From contig CM042179.1 of assembly GCA_023376005.1 (NCBI GenBank), forward strand, positions 16,754,648 through 16,818,647: a stretch of DNA of 64,000 nucleotides. The letters are read 5' to 3'. Under the pieces are notes generated by a model. It had not been told where the DNA came from, made no database searches, and saw nothing but the letters and a program-made list of their open reading frames with translations. Each line of letters starts with the position of its first letter. The first letter of the stretch is position 1. Origin of the DNA: Doryteuthis pealeii (lineage: Eukaryota; Mollusca; Cephalopoda; Myopsida; Loliginidae). Shown piece by piece: positions 1-9,082 of the stretch. A program made the position numbers and the translations under genes.

Positions 1-486
1 TTCGGTCACCTCCTTACCCTTATCCATTCCTGGACACCATGACTACCGGTCTTCCCTCTTTACCTTCTCTTACAAGGAGCATACACCATATCATCGGGAC
101 TTTGAACTACCACGCATTTCTACCCACCATTACTACTGGGCATGAACCACACTATTCGCTAAACATCACTACCGACCTTTTGACCATCATTACTACCAGA
201 TGGAAAAATTACCACCCATTCTGTTAATACCACTAGCGACATAGTTTTTTTACTTTTTCTCCTTTCCTCTAATACAATTTTATTGAACACCTTCAACAAT
301 GTGTTGTCTTTCCTTTTTACCATACGCTTTTTCATCTTGCTGATATAAACAGCTTGCAATATGCTCACGATTGAATCAGTTTAAACAAATGTATATGGCG
401 AAATTTATCGACTACCCATAAAGTCGCTAAGAAAGAAAACTAAAGCAAATAGTGTGAATAATTGCTAAAAATATTCTTTTCTCGCG

Positions 487-856
487 TTAGTCATTCATGG
501 AGGCAAAGTTCAATTTACATAGAAAACACTTATCTTTTATGCGGTTCAAATTTATCTTGTTCAGTACTTCTCGTCGCTTACTTTCTCGTTCAAGATTCTT
601 CGATTTAGCGGCTCGCCTCATACTCAGCAGGCGTCTCAAATTGTCATTCGCATCTAGTAGGATTATCGGCTTCTCCTTCTTGCTTCTAGTGAGTTCTGAC
701 TGCTTCTTCTTTCGAGCTATTGGGCCCCTCTGTTTTTTCCCTCTTTTTTTTTCTTTTTTGCGATTTACCGCTCATTTTGGGCTATACCATTTTCGCATAA
801 GTGGAATCGCTCCATCCTAACGTTGTGGGAGGGAATAACTCATATTTTTCAGACAT
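487..856 (-). pseudogene. Lys/Arg-rich coding remnant in left arm of the inverted repeat
   Basis: Reading the minus strand, an ATG at 856 opens 24 codons (starting MSEKYEL) up to a TAG at 782-784. In another frame, an open stretch from 771 to the TAA at 487-489 gives 94 residues that are extremely rich in Lys and Arg and end with a single CFLC motif followed by KLNF and a short tail. The two pieces look like one ancestral reading frame split by a frameshift near 775-785. The opposite arm (about 1033-1394, plus strand) holds the same sequence with further indels that break the frame. I do not recognise the protein. The basic composition could fit a nucleic-acid-binding tail, but that is only inference. 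Confidence 0.4.
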
Positions 857-1032
857 AATTATGCACGTATATTATTCTGTTTCTATATAACAACAACAAA
901 ATCTCTGAATGAATAGATGCTTAAAAGCTGATTTCTGAATCGCAGCAAGCAAAACTATTTTTAAAAATTAATTCATTCAAGAGATTTTGTTTGGTTGTTA
1001 TATAGAAACGATAATATATACGTGCATGGAAT

Positions 1033-1394
1033 ATGTCTGAAAAATATGAGTTTCCCCTCCCCACAACGTTAAGGACGATTCATTATGCGAAAAATGTGGG
1101 ATATAGCCCAAAATCAGGACGAATCGCAAAAGAAAAAAAAAAGAGGGGAAAAAGAGGGGCCATAGCTCGAAAGAAGGAAGCAGTCAAGAACCCATAGGAA
1201 GCAAGGAAGGAGAGCCGATAATCCTACTAGCATGCGAAATGGCACATTTTGAGACTCTGAGTATGAGCGAGCGCTAAATCAAGAATCTTGAACGAAGAGA
1301 CGTAGCGACGAGAAGTGCTGAACCTAAGATAAATTGACCGCAAAAAAGATAAAGATGTTTCTAGTGTAAATTGAACTTGGCTCATTTGAATGAC
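1033..1394 (+). pseudogene. Second, more decayed copy of the Lys/Arg-rich remnant (right arm)
   Basis: This is the mirror copy of the 487-856 remnant, starting ATGTCTGAAAAATATGAG at 1033. It keeps the Lys-rich AGAAAAAAAA tract and the downstream ACGAGAAG segments, but indels and stops put successive parts in different frames. Comparing the two arms should allow the older frame to be judged. It is not expected to be functional. Confidence 0.4.
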
Positions 1395-2229
1395 TACCGA
1401 TAAAAGAAATTATTTTAGCAATTATTCACACTATTTGCTTTAGTTTTCCTTCTTCGACTTTATGGGTAGTCGCATAACAAAGTTTCCCTACACATTTGTT
1501 TTAAACTGATCATGTGTAGGCATATTGCCAGCTTTATATCAGCAAGATGAAAGCGCTATTGGTAACAAAGAGAAAAGACAAACACAGGTTTGAAGGTTTC
1601 CAATAATTGCTTTGAGGAAAGGAAAAAAGTAAAACTATGTCGCTGTGGTATTAACAGCAATGGGTGGTAATTCCAGTCCTCGCGGTAGTCATGCATGTCA
1701 AAGTCGTAGCTGATGTTAGCGGAATATGTGGTGCGTTCATATGCAGTAGTAATTGGGTAGAAGGCGTGAGTAGCTTCAAGTCCGTAATATAATTGGGGTA
1801 TGTCGTTGTAAGAGAAAGGTTAAAGAGGGAAAGACGTGGTCAAATAGGTGTCAGAATGGGGAAGGGTTAAGGAGGTGACGAGTATGTTCTGCTGTTTTGT
1901 TTGTGGTTCGAGGTGTGATGTTCCGAGTGCCTTCTTCTCCTTGTCCTCTCGGCTGCCTGTCTGATCGCTGAAAGCTTGGTCGATTGAAGATCGCAGGACA
2001 TTTATACTTTGGTTGGAACCTGGATCAAGTTTATGGTCTTATTTTGCCGCAAAAGGCCACGATTGGCCGAAAATGTTAAATTTTTATTTTATTCTTTTGA
2101 ATAATTCTTCTCAAGATTCAGAATGCGTGGAAGCCCTTCATGCTTCCAACATGCGTTTTTCTTTCGTTTCACCAAACAATCATGATTCAGGCAAACATCC
2201 AGTGAATGTTCTCCGATCTTAGTTAGGTA

Positions 2230-3490
2230 GGAAAATGTTAACATTTTGTTTTGTTGCTAATCAGAAGAGATCTACGTTCTTACAGTCAGGCTTAACACAT
2301 GAGGGATGTAACTAAAACTTAAAAGAATTAACAAGATAACCTATAATACAAACTTATTTATAGACTAACTTTATTATTCGCTAAAATATCCAAGTGCATC
2401 TTCTTCTTTTAAATGTCACTTGATTACCTGAAATTTTTTTTTAAATGAGCTGGATCCTATTTCATTTTACTCTGATTTTCAAAATAGATAAATAAATATG
2501 TAAGGTTTTTCACACCCCATCTATCATAAAAATATGTCCAATTTTAAGTATTAAAATAATGTTTTTGGTAATTTATTATATTTCAGTATCTACTAATTTT
2601 TGACAGTTTTATGACTTTAAAAAAATAATCAGTTTTCTTTAAGATGCATTTTAACTATATTTACATGTCTTAAACCTCAAGTTGCATGGAAAAGTTTAAG
2701 ACTTTAGACACTTAATTAAATCCTTGTACAATTCTACTTAAGCAAATGCTATAAGTTTACAATAATGCTTATATAGACTTAATTAGATTCCTGTACAATT
2801 CCTACTTAAGCAAAATGCTATATTACTAATAATTATATAGACTATTCAAATCCTGTAGTGGGTAACATTTGTGATATATTATGATTACATTTTATATGAA
2901 CCTTTTACACTTTTCCTTTTGCCAAATGTAACAAATATTTCAAACTTGGGAAAATATTAAGTACATCTTTTTCAATATTAATATTGTCAAATTTGTTGAA
3001 GTCATTTTAGAGTTATTGAGTTTCTTTTCGTTTTTGTAATGTTCAACAAAGTGAATCCCTTGGGTTCACAAATTAAGTGTGCAAAAGACAAAATGCTGAT
3101 TCCCACAGAATTATCAAACATATGAGAAATCATATTCAATTTCACAAGATATGCATTTTGTTTTACTCACTGTATAAATCTCTCTCGTTATTGGATCACA
3201 CCTTCCTTATAACTAAGAAAGTGACAGGAATTTCTAGTGCCTCAATATGACATGAAATGCAAGATTTTAACAATTACATATTGTTTACAATCCAGCCAAC
3301 ATTACACTACATCTCACTATTTGATATTTTTTTTCTTTCTGAGTGCTGAATTTTGAATTTCTTTATTAATTCCAATTGAAGATATTTTCGACAATCCATG
3401 TCTTTTCTAAGCAACAATTGACACATGTCCATATTTTCATAGACATAATTAAAAAAATGTTATTAACACTACAATCTACACTCAAACTTT
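2230..3490. other. AT-rich non-coding stretch with a local tandem duplication
   Basis: No plausible coding frame is visible on either strand. Around 2700-2850 a unit of about 75 bases (containing cctgtacaattcctacttaa) occurs twice with substitutions and a partial third copy. The rest is low-complexity AT-rich sequence compatible with intron or intergenic DNA. Confidence 0.5.
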
Positions 3491-3499
3491 ATTCACCTA

Positions 3500-3900
3500 T
3501 TCTAGGTTCAACGTAGTTTTCCCAGCTCTCAACCTAGACCATTCGCTGCATCAACGGATTGGCTGAAGAAAGAGAGGTTAGCAACATACATCGGAGGAAT
3601 TCCATCCCCACGAATAACACAGACAAGGGGGGATAACTTCTTATAGCTATAGAACCTTATGGGTAGGCAATTGTCGTGCGTGTAAGAGGAAAACGACATT
3701 TTGATTGGACAAGCAACCAAGCACACATAGTATGTCAATTTGCTGTTGGGGTCAAAGAGAGCACGGGAAGTCCAAAACACGTGTGCACTGGCTGGGTGCC
3801 ACCAAGAAAAGAGAGTGAGTTAGCTCACACGCTCGCGTTATATACTACTTTTGAAAACACGCCACATAGTAGCCATTAGCAGAACTCTTTTTGTACAAGG
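3500..3900. other. Less AT-rich island with open frames on both strands, unassigned
   Basis: This segment is clearly richer in G and C than its surroundings. It holds an 83-codon open frame on the minus strand (3780-3529) overlapping a 67-codon frame on the plus strand (3676-3879). Neither translation looks like a family I know and no splice sites frame them convincingly. It may be a promoter-like island, an exonised repeat or a decayed element. Confidence 0.3.
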
Positions 3901-4276
3901 GAGGTAATGACCTCTCTGTGAATTTTGAAACCAAGTATTTATTCAATCCACGTAGATAGATTATTCTAATTGTATTGTCCATACCGGAAGAAATTTCGCT
4001 TATTATTCAATTCTTTTAATTAGTTAATTTCTTCTTTCTGATTGCCGACACTTCTTCTGGACAGAAATATACATTTCACCTGACCCAAGTATCTTACTAT
4101 ATGATTAAGTCCACAATCATCTGGTAAACTACATACATTTAATAAAATCACTGGCTATTCTCCCTGAATGATAGGTGCTGCCTTTTAAAAAAATTATTTG
4201 CTCAACGGCTACAATATAATATTTCACTTGTATTCTTGGAATTCTAAGAGGTTATTAAAGTCATTCTTTTAAACGC

Positions 4277-4559
4277 TTTATTCTTCAGTATTACTCTATA
4301 TCAATTTATTCTGATTTTTGTTCCACATGTGTTGGTGATCCTCCTTCATTTTTCTCCTCGTTATCATTAACTATTTTAGATTTCATATCTTTATACAACC
4401 TTAATTTTGGGCATATTCTCATCTGATTAACCTGGTTTGGTATTTCTGAAGGTGTGGTAACTGCTTTTGGAATAATGTCTTGAAGTTGTAAATTCAGCTC
4501 GTAAAAGTTAAAGTTGGGTTGTAATTTAAATTCATATTCAATGCTGTTAGTTTGAACAT
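4277..4559 (-). CDS. Candidate terminal coding exon with polyadenylation signal
   Basis: On the minus strand a very long CT-rich tract (the 4588-4663 microsatellite) leads to an AG acceptor just before 4559. After two split-codon bases an open frame of 84 codons runs to a TAA at 4308-4306, and AATAAA follows at 4282-4277. The product would be hydrophilic, with a charged C-terminus containing NDNEEKNEGG. This has the layout of a last exon. It lies downstream of the exons at 26617, 19760 and 7232 on the same strand, but the exon at 7232-7177 ends with two bases of a codon and does not join to this one in frame. At least one exon is therefore missing between them, or this belongs to another transcript. 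The CT tract may equally be a chance acceptor. Confidence 0.4.
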
Positions 4560-4587
4560 CTTGCAAATGGAGATTTCAGTTAGAAAT

Positions 4588-4629
4588 ATAGAGAGAGAGA
4601 GGGATGAGAGAGAGAGAGAGAGAGAGACT

Positions 4630-4663
<34 letters not shown>
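4588..4663. repeat. (GA)n microsatellite
   Basis: Nearly pure GA dinucleotide array interrupted by gactgac. On the minus strand it provides a long polypyrimidine tract just upstream of the candidate exon at 4559. Confidence 0.95.
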
Positions 4664-4664
<1 letters not shown>

Positions 4665-5264
4665 AAAAGTGTTACTAAATGGGCTTGAAGGTGTGTTGAA
4701 AAGTTGCTTTTTTATACATCAAGTTTTTTACGTGTTAGCAAAAAGAAATAAAAAGGATCTTGATTGAAAAATCAAAAGAAATTTAGACGGACAAAAAATT
4801 AAATGTTAATCATGTTCAACAATATGAGATTAATTCATTTCTTTTGTTTTAAAGTATTGTATCAATATGGAGTCGTGGATCGCTCATCTTAGAATTTAAT
4901 GAACGTTGAGTAAGTACAGAGGGCTGAAACGGTTAACGGATTTTTTTTTCAATTGAAAATCAAATCCGTTTTTTTAAATTTTTTTTAACAAGAATGGGAA
5001 TAAACGTCAAGTCGAGCTATCATGTCAGTTGTGTGTGTGTGTCGGGGGGGGGGCAGAAATTGTACCTAGAACAATGTAGATATTTTGATTACATGTTAAA
5101 GGAGTCACCCTCCAACAATATAATCAAAATATCCGTAAAAATCTGATATGAGAAAAATGGAATCCAGTTTCAAAGATTGCATGGAATTCAAATAATAATA
5201 ATAATTGTAGTTGGAACCCTTGGAACAGTCCTCAAGAATTTATGAAAAGACTTGAGGAATTTTG

Positions 5265-5400
5265 AAATCAGAGGAAGAATCCAGACCACCCAGACAACAG
5301 AATATCCAGAAGAATCCTGGAGACCTGAGGAGACTTACTGTCACCAAGACTCCAACGAAATATAACCAGCTTACGCTGGTGTAAAACAAATCGCGAGGAA
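5265..5400 (+). repeat. Dispersed repeat, family D copy
   Basis: Contains ccagcttacgctggtgtaaa, a variant of a partly palindromic motif also seen at 43660-43695 (cagctaacgttggtgtgaaa) and, in the opposite orientation, at 27275-27300 (ttttcacaccagcgtcagct). The three copies point to a short interspersed repeat. No coding content is credible. Confidence 0.4.
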
Positions 5401-5409
5401 TGATATAAT

Positions 5410-6700
5410 TTAACAAAGTCAACCCAACGTTTTTTTTGAAGGAAGAAAGCCATAGTCCAAGATTTTCTTTAATCACTAACCACTAAAATTAAAATGTTTT
5501 TGTTAATTATTACGAATGGGCTGACGATAATTTTTGCTGAAGTTACAGACCGAATAACAACCATTAATCTGGCAATTGTTATATTGTTAACAAGACGCTG
5601 TAACAGTGCGAAACAATCAAAACATTTCAATTGAAGTAACGGATACCTTTTCGTTAATATCCCAAAGTTGAGAAGATGTGTTGGGGAAAAGGCAGATTGC
5701 AGATGTAACAGTCATTTACGATCGTGTCAATAGGTCACTAAATAGGTGACATTCGGGTCGGCCGAAGACAGAAGAATTTTATAACCGAATCGATAAGGAA
5801 AAATGTTTTATATTTTCAATGTCATAACTGATATCGTGATTAAGAATTTGAAATCCCTTCCCCACTGGATCACGCATAATCCATAGTACAAGGGTCATTT
5901 AATAAATAAGGGAAATAATTTTTTAAAGAATTTATTTCAATAAATGTTAATTCTGTTTTGTTTGGAATTGGTTTATACAAAAATCATTTTAATCTCTCAA
6001 AAATAAATTAACTTAAATGTTAATATGTTAAACAATCGAATAACTTTTTAGGACGGATAATTTTTAATTATAAGAACTGTTTTTTAACAGTTATTCAAGA
6101 TTCAGACCATATCTTTTAAGGCATAAACTTGGAACTTAGAATTAATGTTTCAGATTTTTTATTAATAAATCAGCACTTTGAAAAATAAAAGTTTGACTAT
6201 TCATCAAACATCTTTCATAAAATAGTCATATTCGCTACAACATTTACATTTACCAATTTTGAATCAGTCGAGAAACTTTTGACAATTAGTTTGTTTCTTA
6301 TAACTATCGAGATAAAATAGGTATTCAGTATTTTCTAATTCTTTATAATGAAAATTACTCAAAATGGTTAATACCATAAACTAAAAAATTGACTGTCATT
6401 AAAAACTTAGTTCAATAATGAATATATTTGAGTATCAGTTAACAATCAGGTAAAAACTGGTACTTCATCAATAGGAAATAAAAAACACACAAGTCTGTAT
6501 ATTGAGTATTTCAAAATCGCTTACAGTTCGCGACACTATTGAGACCTATTTTCTGTTTTATTTTTCCGCCATTTTTAATGTCTCAAGACAAATACTTTGC
6601 AGGATTTAAATTATTTTTTTTATAAATTAATTACAAACAATGCAGATTGGGAAGAATTATGAAAAATGATTTGCTTTTTTTTTTAAATTACATTTTTTAC
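5410..6700. other. AT-rich intron-like stretch, nothing recognised
   Basis: Low-complexity AT-rich DNA without a convincing frame on either strand. I searched the minus strand here for the missing conserved part of the DUF3105-like gene and found no exon. Confidence 0.45.
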
Positions 6701-6712
6701 AAAAATTTAATG

Positions 6713-6995
6713 GGACCAGTTTAGCTCAGTCGGTAGAGCGTTTGCCTAGATAATCGCAAAGTTTGATACTGGTCTTCGCCAACTCAGCACATAAGTAGCA
6801 CAACCTGGGGTAATCTGATATGTGCTGTAAAGCATCTAGGAGCTGACAGTAGATGTAGCACTCCACCTAAGCAACCCCCAAAAAAAAAAAAAACCCCAAA
6901 CACCCTCCCTGATCTAGCGCTAGCGAAAAGAGGATAGACTCCTCGCTGTTCGGCTGATACCGACAACAGACCACTCACTAGTTGAATAGAGCTCA
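6713..6995 (+). repeat. tRNA-derived SINE, family A
   Basis: The head has a tRNA-like A box (tagctcagtcgg) and a weakened B box (gtttgatact), followed by cttcgccaactcagcac and the body caggagctgacagtagatgt. The layout is the same as in the copy at 27653-27905, which keeps an intact B box. The A/C homopolymer near 6880 interrupts the body. RNA polymerase III transcription is expected of the family but this copy looks decayed. Confidence 0.75.
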
Positions 6996-7176
6996 TTTAA
7001 ATCTTTCTTTTGCACATAGAATATATATTTTTTCTCTTCCTCCAATCATCAAAGCTATATTTATCTCCCCAAACACCAAAGCATTGTTTTAAAAAACGGT
7101 TTTAATGATGTCGTGGACTGTTTAATATAAAAAGCAAATATGATGATCATGTAATTACAAATAAGAAATTGCTTAC

Positions 7177-7232
7177 GATGTCGGTATAGCTTCTTTGTAA
7201 TGGATGGGATTTGGTAAACAAACATGAATCGG
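7177..7232 (-). CDS. DUF3105/TP53I13-like gene, third identified exon
   Basis: On the minus strand an acceptor (tttatttcttacag) ends at 7233 and a donor (gtaagc) begins at 7176. The 56-base exon opens in phase 0, matching the end of the exon at 19683, and encodes PIHVCLPNPIHYKEAIPTS with the last codon split after two bases. A Cys followed by an I-x-Y-x3-I-P-T-S stretch is what precedes the conserved SGPHRP-like core in DUF3105 proteins such as tumour protein p53-inducible protein 13, as I recall the family. That core would come in the next exon, which I could not find between here and position 1. Splice signals and phase make the exon itself fairly secure; the family name is less so. Confidence 0.6.
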
Positions 7233-7771
7233 CTGTAAGAAATAAAATAACAAATAAAATTATTTCATTAAATACGAACATTTATACAAATAATAGATTT
7301 GCATACAAAGAGTATATATTTACATAATTGAAACAACAAATGAAAGATTTTTTATCAAAACTGTCCATGTTAACATGTATATGGAAAATTCCTTCTTTTT
7401 TTTTTGATAGCGCGTAAGAATATGCTTTCGACAACTTCTGTAATTTTACAGATGGACTATTTTTATGGTTTAAAAACTTATGAAACATGAACTGGACTAA
7501 TATATTTTGGTAAGGTCTGAGGGTCACACTCCAACAGAAAAAAAACAGCTGTTACACAGAGCACATTACAATTTGTTTTGTATGCAGTTTCAAAATTTCT
7601 AAATTCAAACGTTTCTCTAATTGAATGCTATTACCATGTAATTCAATCTTGAAAATTAGGACGCAGGTATGAAAACCTAGAATGTTGATTTTACCTCTCG
7701 TTAGAGGTCAGATAAAAAGCTAGCACTTTGGCTGGAAAAAGGTGCAAAATGATTGTTCAATTTGTTTACCG

Positions 7772-7806
<35 letters not shown>

Positions 7807-7828
7807 AAGAAAGAAAGAAAATAGAAAA

Positions 7829-8207
7829 AATGATCGAAGAAGTCTGTAGTCTGGTACCAAGTATTGGAAATTCCATAACCAATTATCTCCCCCTGTCGCT
7901 AGGGGGCGGGGTCGCCAACATCGTATATTGGCGCCAAAAAACAAAAACTTCACTTATCGAAAAGCAGTACTGGAGGAGAGACGTAAAAACACCAAGCTCT
8001 CATTTACCAAGCCCAAAGCAGGGCCCACTTATCACAGAACTCTACAACCAGCTCCCTTCTAAGGCATTGTATCTGCGTACGTTAAAGGCAGGTACAATAG
8101 CACACTTACTGAAGGACGAGAAACTACCGAGACGAAGCGTCTTATCAACATTTCCTACCGACGAAAGAATACCCTGTTTATCACCATTACTCCAAGAAAA
8201 ATACTAA
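7829..8207 (+). CDS. Unrecognised open frame of 126 codons after a poly-A tract
   Basis: A frame open from 7728 runs through a 30-base A tract, then from an ATG at 7829 gives MIEEVCSLVPSIGN and continues without a stop to TAA at 8205-8207. Beyond the A tract the composition is protein-like: Pro, Lys and Leu are well spread, with a KQGPLI segment, an LYLRTLKAGTIAHLL segment and a final SPLLQEKY. A short GC-rich hairpin (ccccctgtcgctaggggg) sits at about 7890. I do not recognise the product. The local rise in GC and the flanking poly-A suggest a retroposed or transposon-derived fragment rather than a host exon. Confidence 0.35.
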
Positions 8208-8238
8208 TTATAATACTGTGATATATCCACAATCCTGT

Positions 8239-8300
8239 TGATATATATATATATTATATATATATATATATATATAATATATAATATATATATACTTTAC
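8239..8300. repeat. (TA)n microsatellite
   Basis: Interrupted TA dinucleotide array. Confidence 0.9.
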
Positions 8301-8810
8301 ATATAAAAAACAAAATACAGTAAATATCTAATCATTTATGAAATACAGAACTTAATAAAAATTTAAAAATAAAAAATAATTAATCGTAAAAATTCCTTTA
8401 CTAAAAATCTTTTGAATTCCAACCGTCACATTTCTTAATACCTATCCCCTTCCGTTTAAATTGTTTCGTCTTGTTGCCAACTTCTCAAAAATCCGCTACA
8501 TTTGGATATGATTTACTGACAAAAGGTATACATAGAGACATGACCGACATATATATGGCGCGAATGCCCACATTGGTGAATAATGTAACGACTTTCGTTC
8601 TTTTTTGCAGTATTAAAGTTTTTTGTGAACTGATTTGACATTCTTCTCCGACCCAAACAACTACGGAGTGAATGAGCTCTGATGATGATTTTTGTAAAAT
8701 CGAAATACTGATCAGTATCAGCTATGATTATATTATAAATTGTTTTCTTCTTTAACAGCATTGTGTGATGTTTTCATTCCACCTTTTCATATATATATGA
8801 ATAAGATATA

Positions 8811-8989
8811 ATGAAAAAACAAACGATGTTTACAACTGAAATAGGCTCATCAGAAGAGAAAGTGTGCAAACCGTTTCGGGGCCGAGTGTTGCTTTTTAAA
8901 CCGTCAAGAGAATTAGGCCCCGAAACGGTTTGCACACTTTCTCTTCTGATGAGCCTATTTCAGTTGTAAACATCGTTTGTTTTTTTCAT
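8811..8989. repeat. Near-perfect palindrome, 73-base arms, 32-base loop (hairpin element)
   Basis: Left arm 8811-8883 begins atgaaaaaacaaacgatg and ends ccgtttcggggcc. Right arm 8916-8989 is its reverse complement with about one extra T in the T run. The loop is 8884-8915. Such a structure is typical of a foldback MITE or of a stabilised inverted duplication. It ends close to TA-rich flanks. The gtttcgg core recalls the hairpin family at 46738, 54717 and 38770, but the arms are otherwise different. Confidence 0.9.
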
Positions 8990-9017
8990 CTATTCATACT
9001 GTCGGATTAATTTCCAT

Positions 9018-9025
9018 TTATTTTT

Positions 9026-9076
<51 letters not shown>
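9018..9076. repeat. (AT)n microsatellite abutting the 1.7 kb repeat
   Basis: Pure AT array ending where the 9083-10803 repeat begins. The second copy of that repeat at 22867 is also preceded by a shorter TA array, so the array may be part of, or the target of, the element. Confidence 0.9.
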
Positions 9077-9081
<5 letters not shown>

Positions 9082-9082
9082 T

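Larger units (their letters stand above)
1..1880. repeat. Giant imperfect inverted repeat (foldback), about 0.93 kb per arm
   Basis: The sequence from 1 to about 950 is matched, reversed and complemented, by about 965 to 1880. The outer ends (cacctccttaaccc-like at 1-25 against aaggaggtgac near 1870) and the inner ends (caacaaaatctctgaatga near 895 against ttcattcaagagattttg near 972) both pair, leaving a short central spacer of roughly 20-50 bases. The arms differ by many substitutions and small indels, so the duplication is not recent. The left arm begins at the window edge and may extend outside it. Both arms carry the same coding remnant (see 487-856). It could be a foldback transposon or an old inverted duplication; I do not recognise a named family. 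Confidence 0.85.

Noticed and set aside
497..820. 107-codon plus-strand frame in the left arm of the inverted repeat
   Set aside because: It is antisense to the Lys/Arg-rich remnant, which has the more protein-like composition and a second copy.
3171..3225. A small minus-strand exon with a good gtgagt donor and ttcttag acceptor
   Set aside because: All three frames contain a stop within about 40 bases, so it cannot be an internal coding exon.
4552..4767. Arg/Glu-rich plus-strand frame
   Set aside because: Arises from the GA dinucleotide array.
6713..6790. A functional tRNA gene
   Set aside because: The sequence has A and B box remnants but no closing acceptor stem, and it continues into the SINE body shared with other copies.
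8878..8960. Hammerhead motif in the 73-base palindrome (gaaac followed later by ctgatga)
   Set aside because: The two boxes are in the wrong order for a contiguous ribozyme and the flanking bases do not form a direct stem II; it would require a dimeric arrangement that is not present.
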